Of a DNA stretch of 40,263 bases, positions 26,332 through 36,400 are shown piece by piece. The notes under the pieces are model-generated. The model saw nothing but the letters and a program-made list of their open reading frames with translations, had not been told where the DNA came from and made no database searches. Origin of the DNA: an uncultured Sphingobacteriales bacterium (lineage in GTDB: Bacteria; Bacteroidota; Bacteroidia; Chitinophagales; Chitinophagaceae); the NCBI GenBank assembly GCA_946479435.1, contig CAMLFX010000018.1, forward strand, positions 1-40,263, in the 5' to 3' direction. Numbering within the stretch: the first letter of the stretch is position 1; each line of letters starts with the position of its first letter. The translations under genes were made by a program, and so were the position numbers.

Positions 26332-27423
26332 TTGAGCACCAAAAGATCAGCACATATATTGGTTTCCCCCCTCGACTGGGGCTTGGGCCATACTACGCGC
26401 TGTGTGCCCATTATTAACTACTTATTAAACACCGGTAACCGGGTAACTTTTGCCGGTAACGACTGGCAGCGCGACTATATCCTGCAAACTTTTCCCCGTA
26501 TAGACACCCTGCACCTGGAGGGCTATAATGTTCATTACAGCAAAAGCGGTAAGGGTTTTATGCTCTCGCTTTTAAAACAAATGCCGGGCTTGCTTAAAAC
26601 TATTGCCCGTGAGCATGATTGGCTGAACCGTATGGTTACTGAAAAACATTTCGATGGTATTATTTCCGACAATCGCTATGGACTTTTTCATAATGAAGTC
26701 CCTTCGGTTATCATGACTCACCAGCTACAGCCGCAAACCGGTGCGGGCGATATAGCAGACCGTATAGCAGGCCGCATCCACAACCAACGCCTGCAACAGT
26801 TCAACCAATGCTGGGTAATTGATGTGCCGGACCAGCCAAACCTCAGTGGTGAACTTGGCCATCCCAAAAGATTTCCCGCAAATGCTACCTACCTGGGTTT
26901 GCTATCACAAATAACACCAAGGCAGGGCAGCGAAGATCATTTAATGATCCTCCTATCCGGCCCCGAACCACAGCGGACCATACTTTCGGATCTGCTATGG
27001 CAACAGGCTTTACAGCTAAATCAAAAAATAGTATTTGTAGAAGGCAGCAACAACTTAGCAGAACGCACGAATATCCCTGCACATATCCAATATTATAAAC
27101 GCATCACTAAAGACCGATTACAACCCCTGCTTGAAAACGCCCGCATGGTAGTCTGCCGCAGCGGCTATTCTACTTTGATGGATCTGGTAGCGCTTAACAA
27201 AAAAGCCATCCTCATACCCACGCCGGGACAAACGGAACAGGAATACCTGGGTAAACATCTGCATAAGGAAGGTGTATTTTATTCTTCACAGCAAAAAGGT
27301 TTCAACTTGCAACAAACATTTAATGCAACTGCACAATTCCCTTTCAAAAAACTACCATTACAAAATAGCCTGCAACAGTACACTACAGTCATAGATAGCT
27401 GGCTCGAAACACTGAATAAATAA
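26332..27423 (+). CDS. glycosyltransferase, MurG-like / GT28-type family
   Basis: This 363-residue GT-B fold enzyme begins at a TTG (26332); no better ATG precedes the conserved start HILVSPLDWGLGHTTRCVPI, a typical N-terminal nucleotide-sugar transferase motif. The C-terminal half has the donor-site region VVCRSGYSTLMDLVALNKKAI and PGQTEQEYLGKHL, as in MurG-like and related transferases. No signal peptide is seen, so it acts in the cytoplasm. The acceptor is unknown; cell-envelope lipid or glycan is possible. Divergent from the small lipoprotein gene and upstream of the ABC-F gene by about 110 bases. Confidence 0.88.
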   Translation: MSTKRSAHILVSPLDWGLGHTTRCVPIINYLLNTGNRVTFAGNDWQRDYILQTFPRIDTLHLEGYNVHYSKSGKGFMLSLLKQMPGLLKTIAREHDWLNRMVTEKHFDGIISDNRYGLFHNEVPSVIMTHQLQPQTGAGDIADRIAGRIHNQRLQQFNQCWVIDVPDQPNLSGELGHPKRFPANATYLGLLSQITPRQGSEDHLMILLSGPEPQRTILSDLLWQQALQLNQKIVFVEGSNNLAERTNIPAHIQYYKRITKDRLQPLLENARMVVCRSGYSTLMDLVALNKKAILIPTPGQTEQEYLGKHLHKEGVFYSSQQKGFNLQQTFNATAQFPFKKLPLQNSLQQYTTVIDSWLETLNK

Positions 27424-27430
27424 AGTTTCG

Positions 27431-27438
27431 TATTTTTG
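27431..27438 (+). promoter_or_regulatory. candidate -7 element for the ABC-F gene
   Basis: TATTTTTG matches TAnnTTTG exactly, just after the glycosyltransferase stop and about 97 bases before the ABC-F start chosen. No -33 TTTG is evident; the leader would be about 80-90 bases. Confidence 0.35.
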
Positions 27439-27534
27439 CACCTCACTCATTTCAACAAATAAGCATAACCCGATGTAGAAACAATTTCTTTCAAAAAAGT
27501 AACCTGATTCCTCACTTTTTTAATGAAAGAAGTT

Positions 27535-29133
27535 ATGCTTATTCTTCAAAACCTAACATACATTCATCCTGATAAGGATGTACTTTTTAACGATATAGAT
27601 CTTGTTATCAATAAACAAGATAAAATTGCTTTAGTGGGCAATAACGGTAGTGGTAAATCTGCCCTGCTTAAAATACTGGCCGGTGTTTTACAGCCTTCAC
27701 AAGGCACAGTAAGAACGGGCGCGGTGCCATACTATATACCACAGCTTTTAGGGCAGTATAACGACTATACAATTGCTGAAGCCTTGCGCATCGATGATAA
27801 ATTGAAAGTCCTGAAAGCAATCCTGGATGGCGATGTTTCAGAACACAACTTCAATGTGCTGAACGACGACTGGATCATTGAAGAACGCAGCAAGGAAGCA
27901 CTGGCTTATTGGCAGCTGCATGGCCTTGACCTGAATGAAAAAATGTCAACGCTGAGTGGCGGTGAAAAAACAAAGGTCTTCCTTGCCGGCATACTGGTAC
28001 ACGAACCTGAAATTGTTTTGCTCGATGAACCAAGTAACCACCTCGATACGCAAAGCAGGCAATTACTATATGACTATATACGATCGAGCACCAGCACTAT
28101 GATTGTGGTGAGCCACGATAAAACTTTGCTCAACTTATTGGATACGGTTTATGAATTGAGCAAGAGGGGTATAACGGTATATGGTGGCAATTACGATTTT
28201 TATGCCGAGCAAAAAGCCATAGAAAGCAATGCCCTCAATCAAGACCTGAAAAGCAAAGAGAAAGCTTTACGCAAAGCAAAAGAAACAGAACGCGAAGCCA
28301 CAGAACGAAAGCAAAAACTGGATGCACGCGGCAGGAAGAAACAAGACAAAGCAGGCGTACCTACTATAGCATTGAACACGTTGCGCAACAATGCAGAAAA
28401 AAGTACGTCGCGCATGAAGGATATACACGCTGAAAAGATTGGGAATATATCGCAGGAGCTGAATAACATACGTAAAGAACTACCCGACGCCGATAAAATG
28501 AAAATAGGTTTCGATAACTCTGAACTGCATAAGGGGAAGATATTAGTAACTGCCCGGAACATGAATTTCAGTTACGATGGCCAGCCATTATGGAAACAGC
28601 CATTGAACTTCATTATAAAAAGCGGTGAGCGCATTGCTATAAACGGGGCTAACGGTTCTGGTAAAACAACACTTATCAAAATAATTCTGGGCAAGCTACA
28701 GCCACAACAAGGCAGCATCTACCGAGCTGAAGTAAATGCCATTTATATCGACCAGGATTATTCTTTGATCAATAACACACATACAGTATACGAACAGGCA
28801 TTACAATACAATCACGGCAACCTGCAAGAGCATGAAGTAAAAAGCAAGCTAACGCATTTTCTGTTTACAAAAGAGTATTGGGATAAACCCTGCAGTACCC
28901 TAAGCGGTGGTGAAAAAATGCGGTTGATGCTTTGTTGCTTAACCATAAGTACCGAAGCACCGAATATCATTATACTCGATGAACCCACGAACAATCTCGA
29001 TATTCAGAACACGGAAATACTGACTGCAGCCATCAATGAATACGAAGGAACAATAATAGCAGTATCGCACGATATACATTTCCTGAGGGAGAGCGGTATA
29101 GCGGAATCTATAAACCTTGAATACAATTTTTGA
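27535..29133 (+). CDS. ABC-F family ATPase (ribosome-associated type)
   Basis: This 532-residue protein has two ABC domains and no membrane segment. The ATG at 27535 (MLILQNLTYIHPDKD) is preferred to one four codons upstream by family start pattern. Both nucleotide sites are complete: Walker A GNNGSGKS and GANGSGKT, signature LSGGEK in both, Walker B LLDEPSNHLD and ILDEPTNNLD. The inter-domain linker (about residues 235-315) is Lys/Arg/Glu-rich and helical (KARGRKK-type segment DARGRKKQDKAG). ABC-F proteins act on ribosomal E-site tRNA; some members give antibiotic protection. Which subfamily this is cannot be decided here. Confidence 0.92.
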   Translation: MLILQNLTYIHPDKDVLFNDIDLVINKQDKIALVGNNGSGKSALLKILAGVLQPSQGTVRTGAVPYYIPQLLGQYNDYTIAEALRIDDKLKVLKAILDGDVSEHNFNVLNDDWIIEERSKEALAYWQLHGLDLNEKMSTLSGGEKTKVFLAGILVHEPEIVLLDEPSNHLDTQSRQLLYDYIRSSTSTMIVVSHDKTLLNLLDTVYELSKRGITVYGGNYDFYAEQKAIESNALNQDLKSKEKALRKAKETEREATERKQKLDARGRKKQDKAGVPTIALNTLRNNAEKSTSRMKDIHAEKIGNISQELNNIRKELPDADKMKIGFDNSELHKGKILVTARNMNFSYDGQPLWKQPLNFIIKSGERIAINGANGSGKTTLIKIILGKLQPQQGSIYRAEVNAIYIDQDYSLINNTHTVYEQALQYNHGNLQEHEVKSKLTHFLFTKEYWDKPCSTLSGGEKMRLMLCCLTISTEAPNIIILDEPTNNLDIQNTEILTAAINEYEGTIIAVSHDIHFLRESGIAESINLEYNF

Positions 29134-29148
29134 CAATGAACGGGAAAA

Positions 29149-29166
29149 GCCGCATAGATATGCGGC
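29149..29166. terminator. hairpin terminator between convergent genes
   Basis: GCCGCATA (29149-29156) pairs with TATGCGGC (29159-29166); the practical stem is GCCGCA/TGCGGC with a 6-base loop. On the minus strand it is followed by TTTTCCC, and the plus strand continues CTCCGTTT. It separates the ABC-F gene and the secreted protein gene. Confidence 0.6.
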
Positions 29167-29191
29167 TCCGTTTATACCTGTCATTTACCTC

Positions 29192-29722
29192 TTAGTAGCT
29201 ATATCCAATCCCTTTCTTTATCGATTGTAGCTGGCCAAAACCACCGCCATCATCGCTTTTCCTGTCAATATCTTTATCGGTTGTTATACATATAAATTCA
29301 CAGCCCGCTGCCGCCGCATCCATTTTCAGTTTCTTTAGTGCAGTCCTGTCGCTACCTTCACCTGTGCGGTAGTTAATGAATGCCGTCTTTCCTTTTACCT
29401 CACCTCTGCGCTGCAGTCCGGCTATTTCATCGGCGTTTTCTATTACTAATACATTTTCCCAATCTTCTTTGCTGCGTACCACTACTTTTTTACTTACCTG
29501 CTGCACCCTGCCGCTTTTGCCAAATACCACCTTGTCAACCGCGTATTTGCCATAGCTCTGCTGGGCATCTTCATTTTCGTATGTAAATACCACTGTTTGC
29601 TCTGCTATTTTATAAACCTTGCCGCCCACAACAGTTCCGTTGTGCAGATAAATAGAATCGGTTTGCGCGTGCGATGTGAATACGGCTATCAACCCTGCTG
29701 CTAACAGCAGTGCTATTTTCAT
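29192..29722 (-). CDS. small secreted protein of unknown function
   Basis: This 176-residue protein starts at the ATG at 29722, which gives a standard signal peptide (MKIALLLAAGLIAVFTSHAQ); in-frame ATGs at 29749 and 29773 would add a longer N-terminal region. The mature part begins SIYLHNGTVVGGKVYKIAEQ, a beta-rich module common in secreted Bacteroidota proteins. The C-terminal half contains TALKKLKMDAAAAGCEFICI, resembling the helix-strand unit of YbjQ/RcsF-like small domains; this is a weak likeness. No lipobox is seen. Convergent with the ABC-F gene and divergent from the EamA gene. Function unknown. Confidence 0.75.
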   Translation of the reverse strand: MKIALLLAAGLIAVFTSHAQTDSIYLHNGTVVGGKVYKIAEQTVVFTYENEDAQQSYGKYAVDKVVFGKSGRVQQVSKKVVVRSKEDWENVLVIENADEIAGLQRRGEVKGKTAFINYRTGEGSDRTALKKLKMDAAAAGCEFICITTDKDIDRKSDDGGGFGQLQSIKKGIGYSY

Positions 29723-29852
29723 GCTTAAATATTTCAGTCTTTCCTTCATATAATTCGTGTTTGTATTGTTCATATTGTTTAAACGCTACCACTATTAAAT
29801 ACCCCTACGCAACAGAAAAAAATATTTTTAAGTGCCGTACCTTCGCCGCCGC

Positions 29853-30764
29853 GTGAACAACAAAACCAAAGCACACCTTGCTCTTATTGGCGCCAATTTG
29901 TTTTATGGCGCTGGCTTTACCATTGCCAAACATATTATGCCCCGCCTTATACAGCCTTTAGGCTTTATTGTAATAAGGGTCGGCGTGGTAATGCTGCTAT
30001 TCTGGCTTAGCTATATGGGTGGTAAAAAGTACCGCACAACCATTGCTAAAAAAGATTGGCTGCTGCTGGTATTGGGGGGGCTGTTTGGCGTTGCGCTCAA
30101 CCAGATGCTTTTCTTCATGGGCCTAAACCTTACATTTCCCATACATGCATCACTCATCATGATGAGTACACCGCTACTCATTACTATTATATCCATTTTT
30201 GTGCTGCGGCAAAAGCCGGGGTGGGATAAATATCTGGGCTTACTCCTGGGTATTGGAGGCGCAATACTATTAATGAGTGCAGGTAAAGAAATAACTATGA
30301 CAGGCAGTTCAGCATTGGGCGATCTGTTTGTTTTCCTCAATGCCGCTTCTTACGCCATATACCTGGTTATGATAAAACCACTCATGCTGCGCTACCGGCC
30401 GATAATAGTTATACGGTGGGTGTTCTTCTTTGGCTTTTTGTTCGTACTTCCTTTCGGCGGACCGCAATTCATGAATATCCATTGGCCGCTGTTTGGTTTT
30501 AGCGATTATATGGCACTTAGTTTTATAGTTATCTGCGGTACTTTCTTTACCTACCTGTGGAATATGTATGCCCTGCAGCATATAAGCCCTGCCACGGCGG
30601 GCGCGTATATCTACCTGCAACCCATTTTTGCAGCCATTATTTCCATCATCTTTATTGGCGAAGCCCTCACACCCGTTAAGGCATTGGCTACAATAATGAT
30701 CTTCTTAGGTGTGTATCTCGTAAATTTCGGCTTCAAGAAGAAAGAAGTTGCCTCTTTGCCTTAA
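29853..30764 (+). CDS. EamA-family (DMT superfamily) transporter
   Basis: This 303-residue inner-membrane protein has about ten hydrophobic helices in two EamA repeats (GANLFYGAGFTIAKHIMP in the first; LQHISPATAGAYIYLQPIFA in the second). Such proteins export amino acids or metabolites; substrate is not predictable. The GTG at 29853 (NNKTKAHLALIGAN after the initiator) fits family starts better than the GTG at 29832. A near-match TACCTTCG lies at 29838-29845, which would make the transcript almost leaderless if real. Confidence 0.9.
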   Translation: MNNKTKAHLALIGANLFYGAGFTIAKHIMPRLIQPLGFIVIRVGVVMLLFWLSYMGGKKYRTTIAKKDWLLLVLGGLFGVALNQMLFFMGLNLTFPIHASLIMMSTPLLITIISIFVLRQKPGWDKYLGLLLGIGGAILLMSAGKEITMTGSSALGDLFVFLNAASYAIYLVMIKPLMLRYRPIIVIRWVFFFGFLFVLPFGGPQFMNIHWPLFGFSDYMALSFIVICGTFFTYLWNMYALQHISPATAGAYIYLQPIFAAIISIIFIGEALTPVKALATIMIFLGVYLVNFGFKKKEVASLP

Positions 30765-30850
30765 TAATCAAAAACCTGCAATTATAATTTTATTAGCGTA
30801 TATTTGTTATGATAACTTAATAGTTAATCAACAATATAATTGGATAAATA

Positions 30851-30958
30851 TTATTTAGATGTGTTGTTCAATTTTGCTAAGTCTTGTTCAATGTAGCGTG
30901 CGACATTCAGTAGCTGAAACCCATAATCACGCTGGCTCACAGCGGCCAACTGTCGCAT
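30851..30958 (-). CDS. candidate small protein gene, 35 residues (possibly 49)
   Basis: On the minus strand, an ATG at 30958 opens a 35-codon frame ending TAA at 30851-30853, beginning MRQLAAVSQRDYGFQLLNVA and ending RYIEQDLAKLNNTSK. The frame stays open upstream; a TTG at 31000 would give 49 residues starting MFNFVEKLKKKFF. Base composition here is clearly more GC-rich than the surrounding A/T-rich gap, and the amino acid mix is typical of a soluble helix. It lies downstream of tamL on the same strand. Short length and lack of a known family keep confidence low. It overlaps the inverted-repeat element, which is a competing explanation. Confidence 0.35.
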   Translation of the reverse strand: MRQLAAVSQRDYGFQLLNVARYIEQDLAKLNNTSK

Positions 30959-31002
30959 GGAAAAAAATTTTTTTTTTAGTTTTTCAACAAAATTGAACAA
31001 CA
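30862..31002. repeat. 141-bp element with 15-bp inverted terminal repeats and internal folds
   Basis: TGTTGTTCAATTTTG (30862-30876) is a perfect inverted copy of 30988-31002. The core TTGTTCAAT also recurs directly at 30884-30892. Inside, CGTGCGACA (30897-30905) can pair with TGTCGCATG (30951-30959), enclosing hairpins TTCAG-TAG-CTGAA (30906-30918) and CGCTG-GCTCA-CAGCG (30930-30944), a three-way-junction shape; a run of seven A and ten T follows on the plus strand (30961-30977). No target-site duplication was found. The gap lies between converging genes. It could be a structured RNA with a terminator, a MITE-like relic, or chance overlap with the small ORF. Confidence 0.45.
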
Positions 31003-31038
31003 AATAAAAATAATTAGCAACTGTGCCGAAGCTCTTTC

Positions 31039-33450
31039 TTAGAATGGATAGCCTATACCCAGGTTAAAGACAAGGTTGCGTTTGCGCCATAGGGGGTCGC
31101 CAAAGTCTATCTGATCAAACACCCATGCACTTTGTCCCGCCTGGTAGTCGGTGCGGGTATCATCAAGTAACCATGGCTTACGTATGGGCATACCAAGATC
31201 CAGGCGCACCACCAGTATGTTGAAGTCGAATCGTAAGCCCACACCTACGTTCACCGCCAGTTGGTTCAGGAACTTCGACGTGAAGGCCCCCCCGGGGAAG
31301 GCTGCACTGTCTTTGCTAGGGTAGTCGCGGTAGGTCCATATATTACCCGCATCCAGGAAGACAGCACCATGCACAAATTGGTATAGCTGGGCCCGCACCT
31401 CGGTATTGAACTCTAGCTTGATATCGCCCGATGTCTCAATATAGCGCGACTTGATGCTCGCATCATCAGGATCTTGATAGAAAGTACCGGGACCTACCAG
31501 GCGCGATGGGAAACCACGCAAGCTACTATTGCCACCACTGTTGAACTGCTTGATGTTTGGCAATGTACTTGAGTTGCCGTAAGGCATACCAAAGCCAAGT
31601 AGTAACCGGTTTGCCCAAATAGAGTTAGGGTTGAAGCCATAGTTCTTATAATAGCGGAAGTCAGTTTGCAGTTTTACATATTGTGCGTAAGTAGCTCCGA
31701 ATATCTTCTTGGGCTTCCCTGCCCGGGTTTCATCAAGCGATGAACCTTGTATCAGGCCAAGTATGTTGCCTGAAAGGTCTATCAAACCGTCAAAGTAGAA
31801 GTCGTTTCGGTTAGGTGTACCTGCACCACGCGTATTGTAGGTGTATTGATAAGTAGGGCCAATGATCAGGCCATCGAACACCAGGTTGCTGTAGTTGTAA
31901 GGCAATACAGTATCCTTGTTAAGAGTATCCGTCTTTACATAAGTTATGTTGATGGGAAACAGCTGGTGTTCTTTACGTACATCCTCCTTCCACTGGTAGC
32001 CATAGCTTCCTTTGAAGGAGTGCAGCAGGTAAAGGCCCTGGCGCAGTAATACATTGTAGCCTGCTGATATGGTAGTACGTGGTACAAACAGGCTAGATGA
32101 CTTAGGATCGACAAAAGGCACTACGAACCTCGGAAAGGTAAGACTGGGTTCAATGCCAAACTGGTAAGTGTTGGGCCTGCGTACACCGCCGCCAAACTGT
32201 GTTTCAAAACCGGCAGTACCCTTTATCGTAAACAGTTCAGCGCCGCGTAGTGTATTACGGTTGCGCCAGCTAAGGCCTATCTGAGAACCTACACGGCTAT
32301 CGTTCTTGGTATAGCCCCCTAGTTCGGCCCTCAGCGATTTCTTAGGGAAGGGAGTAAGGTTGTAATACACATCAAGCAGGTTGGGGCCAATGGGGTTGAA
32401 CTCATTCTTTACAAACTTGAATGTTCCCATATTGATAAGCCTGTTAAGCGATATGTTCTGGTCGGTTCGGTTGTAAGGGTCACCGGGATAAAACTGCATG
32501 GCCTGCGTGAAGATGAATGGCTTATACAGCTTCGTATTACCTACAATGAAATAGCGTTCGTAAAAGAGCGTATCCCTGTTATTCATGCGTCTGCGCGCCA
32601 GCCTGCCTACAGTATCGGTATTGCGTACTCGCTTATTGCCAAAACGGCCCATACCCAACCGGTAGTTCGGGTTAATAAATACATTATTGATGAAATACAC
32701 CGTTCCTGCCTCTTCCGATATGCCGTCTTTCACCTTTACATACATATCTACCTTATGGTCGCCAACACTACTATCTACCTGCACAATGATATCATCGGGT
32801 GTAAAGTAGTAGTAACCTATTTCTTTCAGTTGCTTATCGATGCGGTCGCGTTCACCTTTTATCAGGTCAAGGTTGTAAGGGGCATCTTTCTTCAGCAGTG
32901 TTTTCTCCTGTTGTGCTGCCACATCTTTAGATACCTGCCGCTTATCCTGCACAAACTCAACATTTCTTATAGTGTATTGCGGCCCGGTTATTACATCAAA
33001 ATGAGATCTGGATTTCCTAGTCTTTTCATTCGTATTCAACTCACCTGTTACACTTGGATAAAAAAAGCCTCGGTTCTCCAGAATATTCACCAGCAGTTTT
33101 TCATTCTTCTCCCTATCGAACTGGCTGGCAAGTACAGGTGGTTCGCCCGCTTTCAGCAGAATCTTGCGCAAGCCCTTCTTCTTCGCACTGTCGCCACCGG
33201 CAATGTTGTAAAGGGTAAGCTTAAAGCGAATACCCAATACCTTTTTATTGGGCCTGGGCAGTACGGCGCTTGTAAGATCAGTTTTCAGCGCTTTACGCTC
33301 CCTTTTTTCAGCCTCCTTATCTTTTATATCAACACTGGCGCCCAGGTAAAGGCTATCACCTTTGGGCAAATGTTTGGTATTGCTGCAAGAAGTGAGCAGC
33401 ATTGCTGTGAAAATTACTATCGGTATTATGTGTGTGCCGGTACGGGTCAT
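31039..33450 (-). CDS. tamL: TamL, Omp85/TamA-like outer membrane assembly lipoprotein
   Basis: This 803-residue Omp85-superfamily protein works with TamB in outer membrane assembly. The N-terminus is a lipoprotein signal (IPIVIFTAMLLTSC, then SNTKHLPKGDSLYLG), the feature that distinguishes TamL of Bacteroidota from TamA. POTRA-like repeats fill roughly residues 30-330; the C-terminal half is the 16-strand-type barrel with the diagnostic RGF motif in NSSLRGFPSRL and a final aromatic in NLGIGYPF. It starts nine bases after the tamB stop, so the pair is one operon, which supports the call. Confidence 0.95.
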   Translation of the reverse strand: MTRTGTHIIPIVIFTAMLLTSCSNTKHLPKGDSLYLGASVDIKDKEAEKRERKALKTDLTSAVLPRPNKKVLGIRFKLTLYNIAGGDSAKKKGLRKILLKAGEPPVLASQFDREKNEKLLVNILENRGFFYPSVTGELNTNEKTRKSRSHFDVITGPQYTIRNVEFVQDKRQVSKDVAAQQEKTLLKKDAPYNLDLIKGERDRIDKQLKEIGYYYFTPDDIIVQVDSSVGDHKVDMYVKVKDGISEEAGTVYFINNVFINPNYRLGMGRFGNKRVRNTDTVGRLARRRMNNRDTLFYERYFIVGNTKLYKPFIFTQAMQFYPGDPYNRTDQNISLNRLINMGTFKFVKNEFNPIGPNLLDVYYNLTPFPKKSLRAELGGYTKNDSRVGSQIGLSWRNRNTLRGAELFTIKGTAGFETQFGGGVRRPNTYQFGIEPSLTFPRFVVPFVDPKSSSLFVPRTTISAGYNVLLRQGLYLLHSFKGSYGYQWKEDVRKEHQLFPINITYVKTDTLNKDTVLPYNYSNLVFDGLIIGPTYQYTYNTRGAGTPNRNDFYFDGLIDLSGNILGLIQGSSLDETRAGKPKKIFGATYAQYVKLQTDFRYYKNYGFNPNSIWANRLLLGFGMPYGNSSTLPNIKQFNSGGNSSLRGFPSRLVGPGTFYQDPDDASIKSRYIETSGDIKLEFNTEVRAQLYQFVHGAVFLDAGNIWTYRDYPSKDSAAFPGGAFTSKFLNQLAVNVGVGLRFDFNILVVRLDLGMPIRKPWLLDDTRTDYQAGQSAWVFDQIDFGDPLWRKRNLVFNLGIGYPF

Positions 33451-33459
33451 GTGGTGTAT

Positions 33460-36400
33460 CTAATTAACAGCGCCTTTGGTTGTTCGGTCGTCCGCTTCCA
33501 TTTTTTGTATTTCCCTGTTTCGCTGCCTATTCTCTCGGTTTTGCTTCCTGTTTCTGAATATGTTTTTGAATTTATTGTAATTGAGCGTAACAATAAAATT
33601 TGTTCCTGTTTCCACTACATAGCCCTGCAATATATCTTCCATTTCATTGCGCCTGTATATACGTATCATATATCTTCCATCTTTCGACAGCTGATAATCG
33701 GCAGCCAGGTTGCCCGGTATCAAACTAGTGCTTTGATTCTTATTCTGATTTTGGCCTTCCAACTCAAAGTTATTACCCACTGTAAGTGTAAGCCTGTCGT
33801 TCAGCAATCGCTTCGATGCCGCCACATTCAGGTCGGTGCGGTTTCGTTTGGTACCTGTGGTGTAATCTTCAGTGCTCTGAAGATCAAAAGTAAGGTCCAA
33901 ACCCTGCACCAATTGATCAGCAAATTTATTCAATTGCTCACCTATAAAACGGCTGGCACTTTGACGGGCAACATATTCAGCACCGCCGCCACCAGCACCC
34001 GATTCGAAAGGATTATCAGATACAAAACGGTTCAATATCAATACAGCGAATACTTGCTTGTTCAATTCTGATGCATTGGTGCGTATTTGCGACAACTTTG
34101 ACTGTACCAGCGATGATACATCTGACGATACTGTGAGTGGCTTATCTTCAGGCAATACTACATCGAAAGCTATCTCAGGTTTCATCAGGGAGCCTTTCAT
34201 GTTCAGGTGTACTTCGAAAGGCAACCGTTGCTTATAATAGACCAACTGATCTTCCTGCACTTGTTTGGAAACAAGATCGTAAGGTGCAATGTTAGCCTGG
34301 TATACAGCGGTTATATTAACGTTAGCATCCAACGGATCGCCTGCAAAGGTTATAGAACTACCCGACTGTATCTTAAACTTACGTTTGATGAGGTTATAGT
34401 TCAGTTCATAAGCACCATCTTTCAAATCGTAAATACCCGTAATGCCAATAGTACCATCAGGGCGAATAGTAGTATTCAACGAAGCTTCACCCCGCACGCG
34501 CAGGAAGTCGCCCGTACCCTGATCGATGATAACGCTGAACTCAGCATTCTTTTCTATACCTACATTCAGGTTCATATCCATACCTGCATTCATTGGTATT
34601 TGCGGTGTAGTATCTTTTATAGCCAATATACGCCCACTGTCGCGCATATTCACAAACTCAACAATGCCATCTCTATCTTGTATGGTGGCTTGCTTTTCAG
34701 GCATTACAACAGTAAACTTGGTGCTATCGTGTATGGTGATGTTACCATCGATAACAGGTGACATGGGTGTACCTTTAATTCCCAGGTTGCTGCTTAAAAG
34801 CATTTTACCATAAAACAACTTGTTGTTATCAGGCGTAGAGTTAAGCACCTGGAACCTATCTGTTTTTACCCTCAACGCCAGTTTCATATCACGGTAGTTG
34901 GTAGTAAGAACTTTACCACTTATGCTACCTTCATTGCCCATGGTATCTATTATCCTGAAATTGCGAAACTCTATACCATCGCTTACAAAAGCTATTGTTC
35001 CTCCTTCCGGAAACTTAAGCGGCGCGCCCAGCATAACCGGTGTAGTAGCCAGGTTATCGGTATGTAGCTGGCCAATTACTTTTGGCGCATTCATAGTACC
35101 TTGTATTTTAAGGTTGCCGCGTATATAGCCCGATGTATTTTTTATCTGGTGCAATGCAAGCCCTTCCATACTTTGCACATTAAGTGCATTAACCTGCATA
35201 TTCAGATCAAAATTGTTACCATTGACCGGAGTTGGATAATAATAGCCTGTTACAGCCAGATCGTTACCGCGACCCTTGATAGTTATACGCGAATTGACGG
35301 CCGTAGCGCTTGCTTCATTAAGTTGTATATCAAGATTGCCAATAGTATCGTTCAGCACAGACAGATTGGTTACTGATAATGTACCTGTAGCCTTAGGATT
35401 TTTTACGGGGTTCTGCAGTTTTAGGTTGGTGTTCAGAATACCATTAGCTAATAACGTATCATTCTTGCTAAATATTTCAGTTATGTTCGATATCAGGAAA
35501 TTGTTGATAGCCGCTGTAATAGGTGCGCTGAATTGTGGTGTTTCGCTATTGATGCTGATGGATTCGCCACCGTTGCTGATGAGAAAATTCTGCACGTAGA
35601 AGCCAGTCTTACCAAACACAATAGCATTAGGTTGCGCTACCTGCCAATTCTTATAGTTCAGCACAAGGCCCGGCTTCATGGATACCTTCTCCGTATCGCG
35701 CTGACTGTATATGGCACCCAATGCAAAACGCTCTTTCTTAGTTGAATCGGCAATGCTTACGTTGACATCTATCATTTGATTGTACAGGCTACCATTTATC
35801 TTGGCATACCAAAACTCGTAGTTGGCCTGCGTAAATTTATCGAGGGTTACATCGTAAGTGAGTGAAGAATCGCGCCCCTGTACATTTAGCTTTCCATTGT
35901 ACAAATACATATCGTTGTATTGCACCTTAGGAATGGTTGCATTTACATACATATCAGCCGGGGTAAGGGCACCATCTATTTTAATAGTATCCATTTGCTT
36001 CAGGCCCGGCATTAATATATGCAGTAAAGGCCTGTCGCGTATTATGGCTGACAAGTTCAGGTTGTAGTTGGCAGGTATTGTTGCAGTATCTGATATTCTT
36101 TTTGATGCGATAGCTTTTGTACTATCTGTTTTAATTGCATAGTATTTATCTATACGTTGCTGAATGATAGTACCCACTTTAGATAATGGTATTTTACCTG
36201 TAATGACGGCTTGTATAGCATCGGCATCCATCACAATAAAATTGCCACTATCGGCATTAGGTTGCGATGATATATACAGGCTATCAAGATAATACCTTGT
36301 ACCACTCATAACAACCTGCGGGTGATCAACATTCACTATACCACGCGGATAATCGGGATTCAATTCCTGTATATCGGCATTCACCGTTGTTCGCACCCTC

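Noticed and set aside
30862..31002. Reading the inverted repeats as a CRISPR repeat or an insertion sequence
   Set aside because: Only two inverted copies and one direct partial copy occur, without spacers, transposase or target-site duplication.
32755..34071. 438-residue open frame on the plus strand antisense to tamL and tamB
   Set aside because: It lies wholly over two well-supported minus-strand genes, crosses their junction and has an implausible composition with no recognisable motif; it is a shadow frame.
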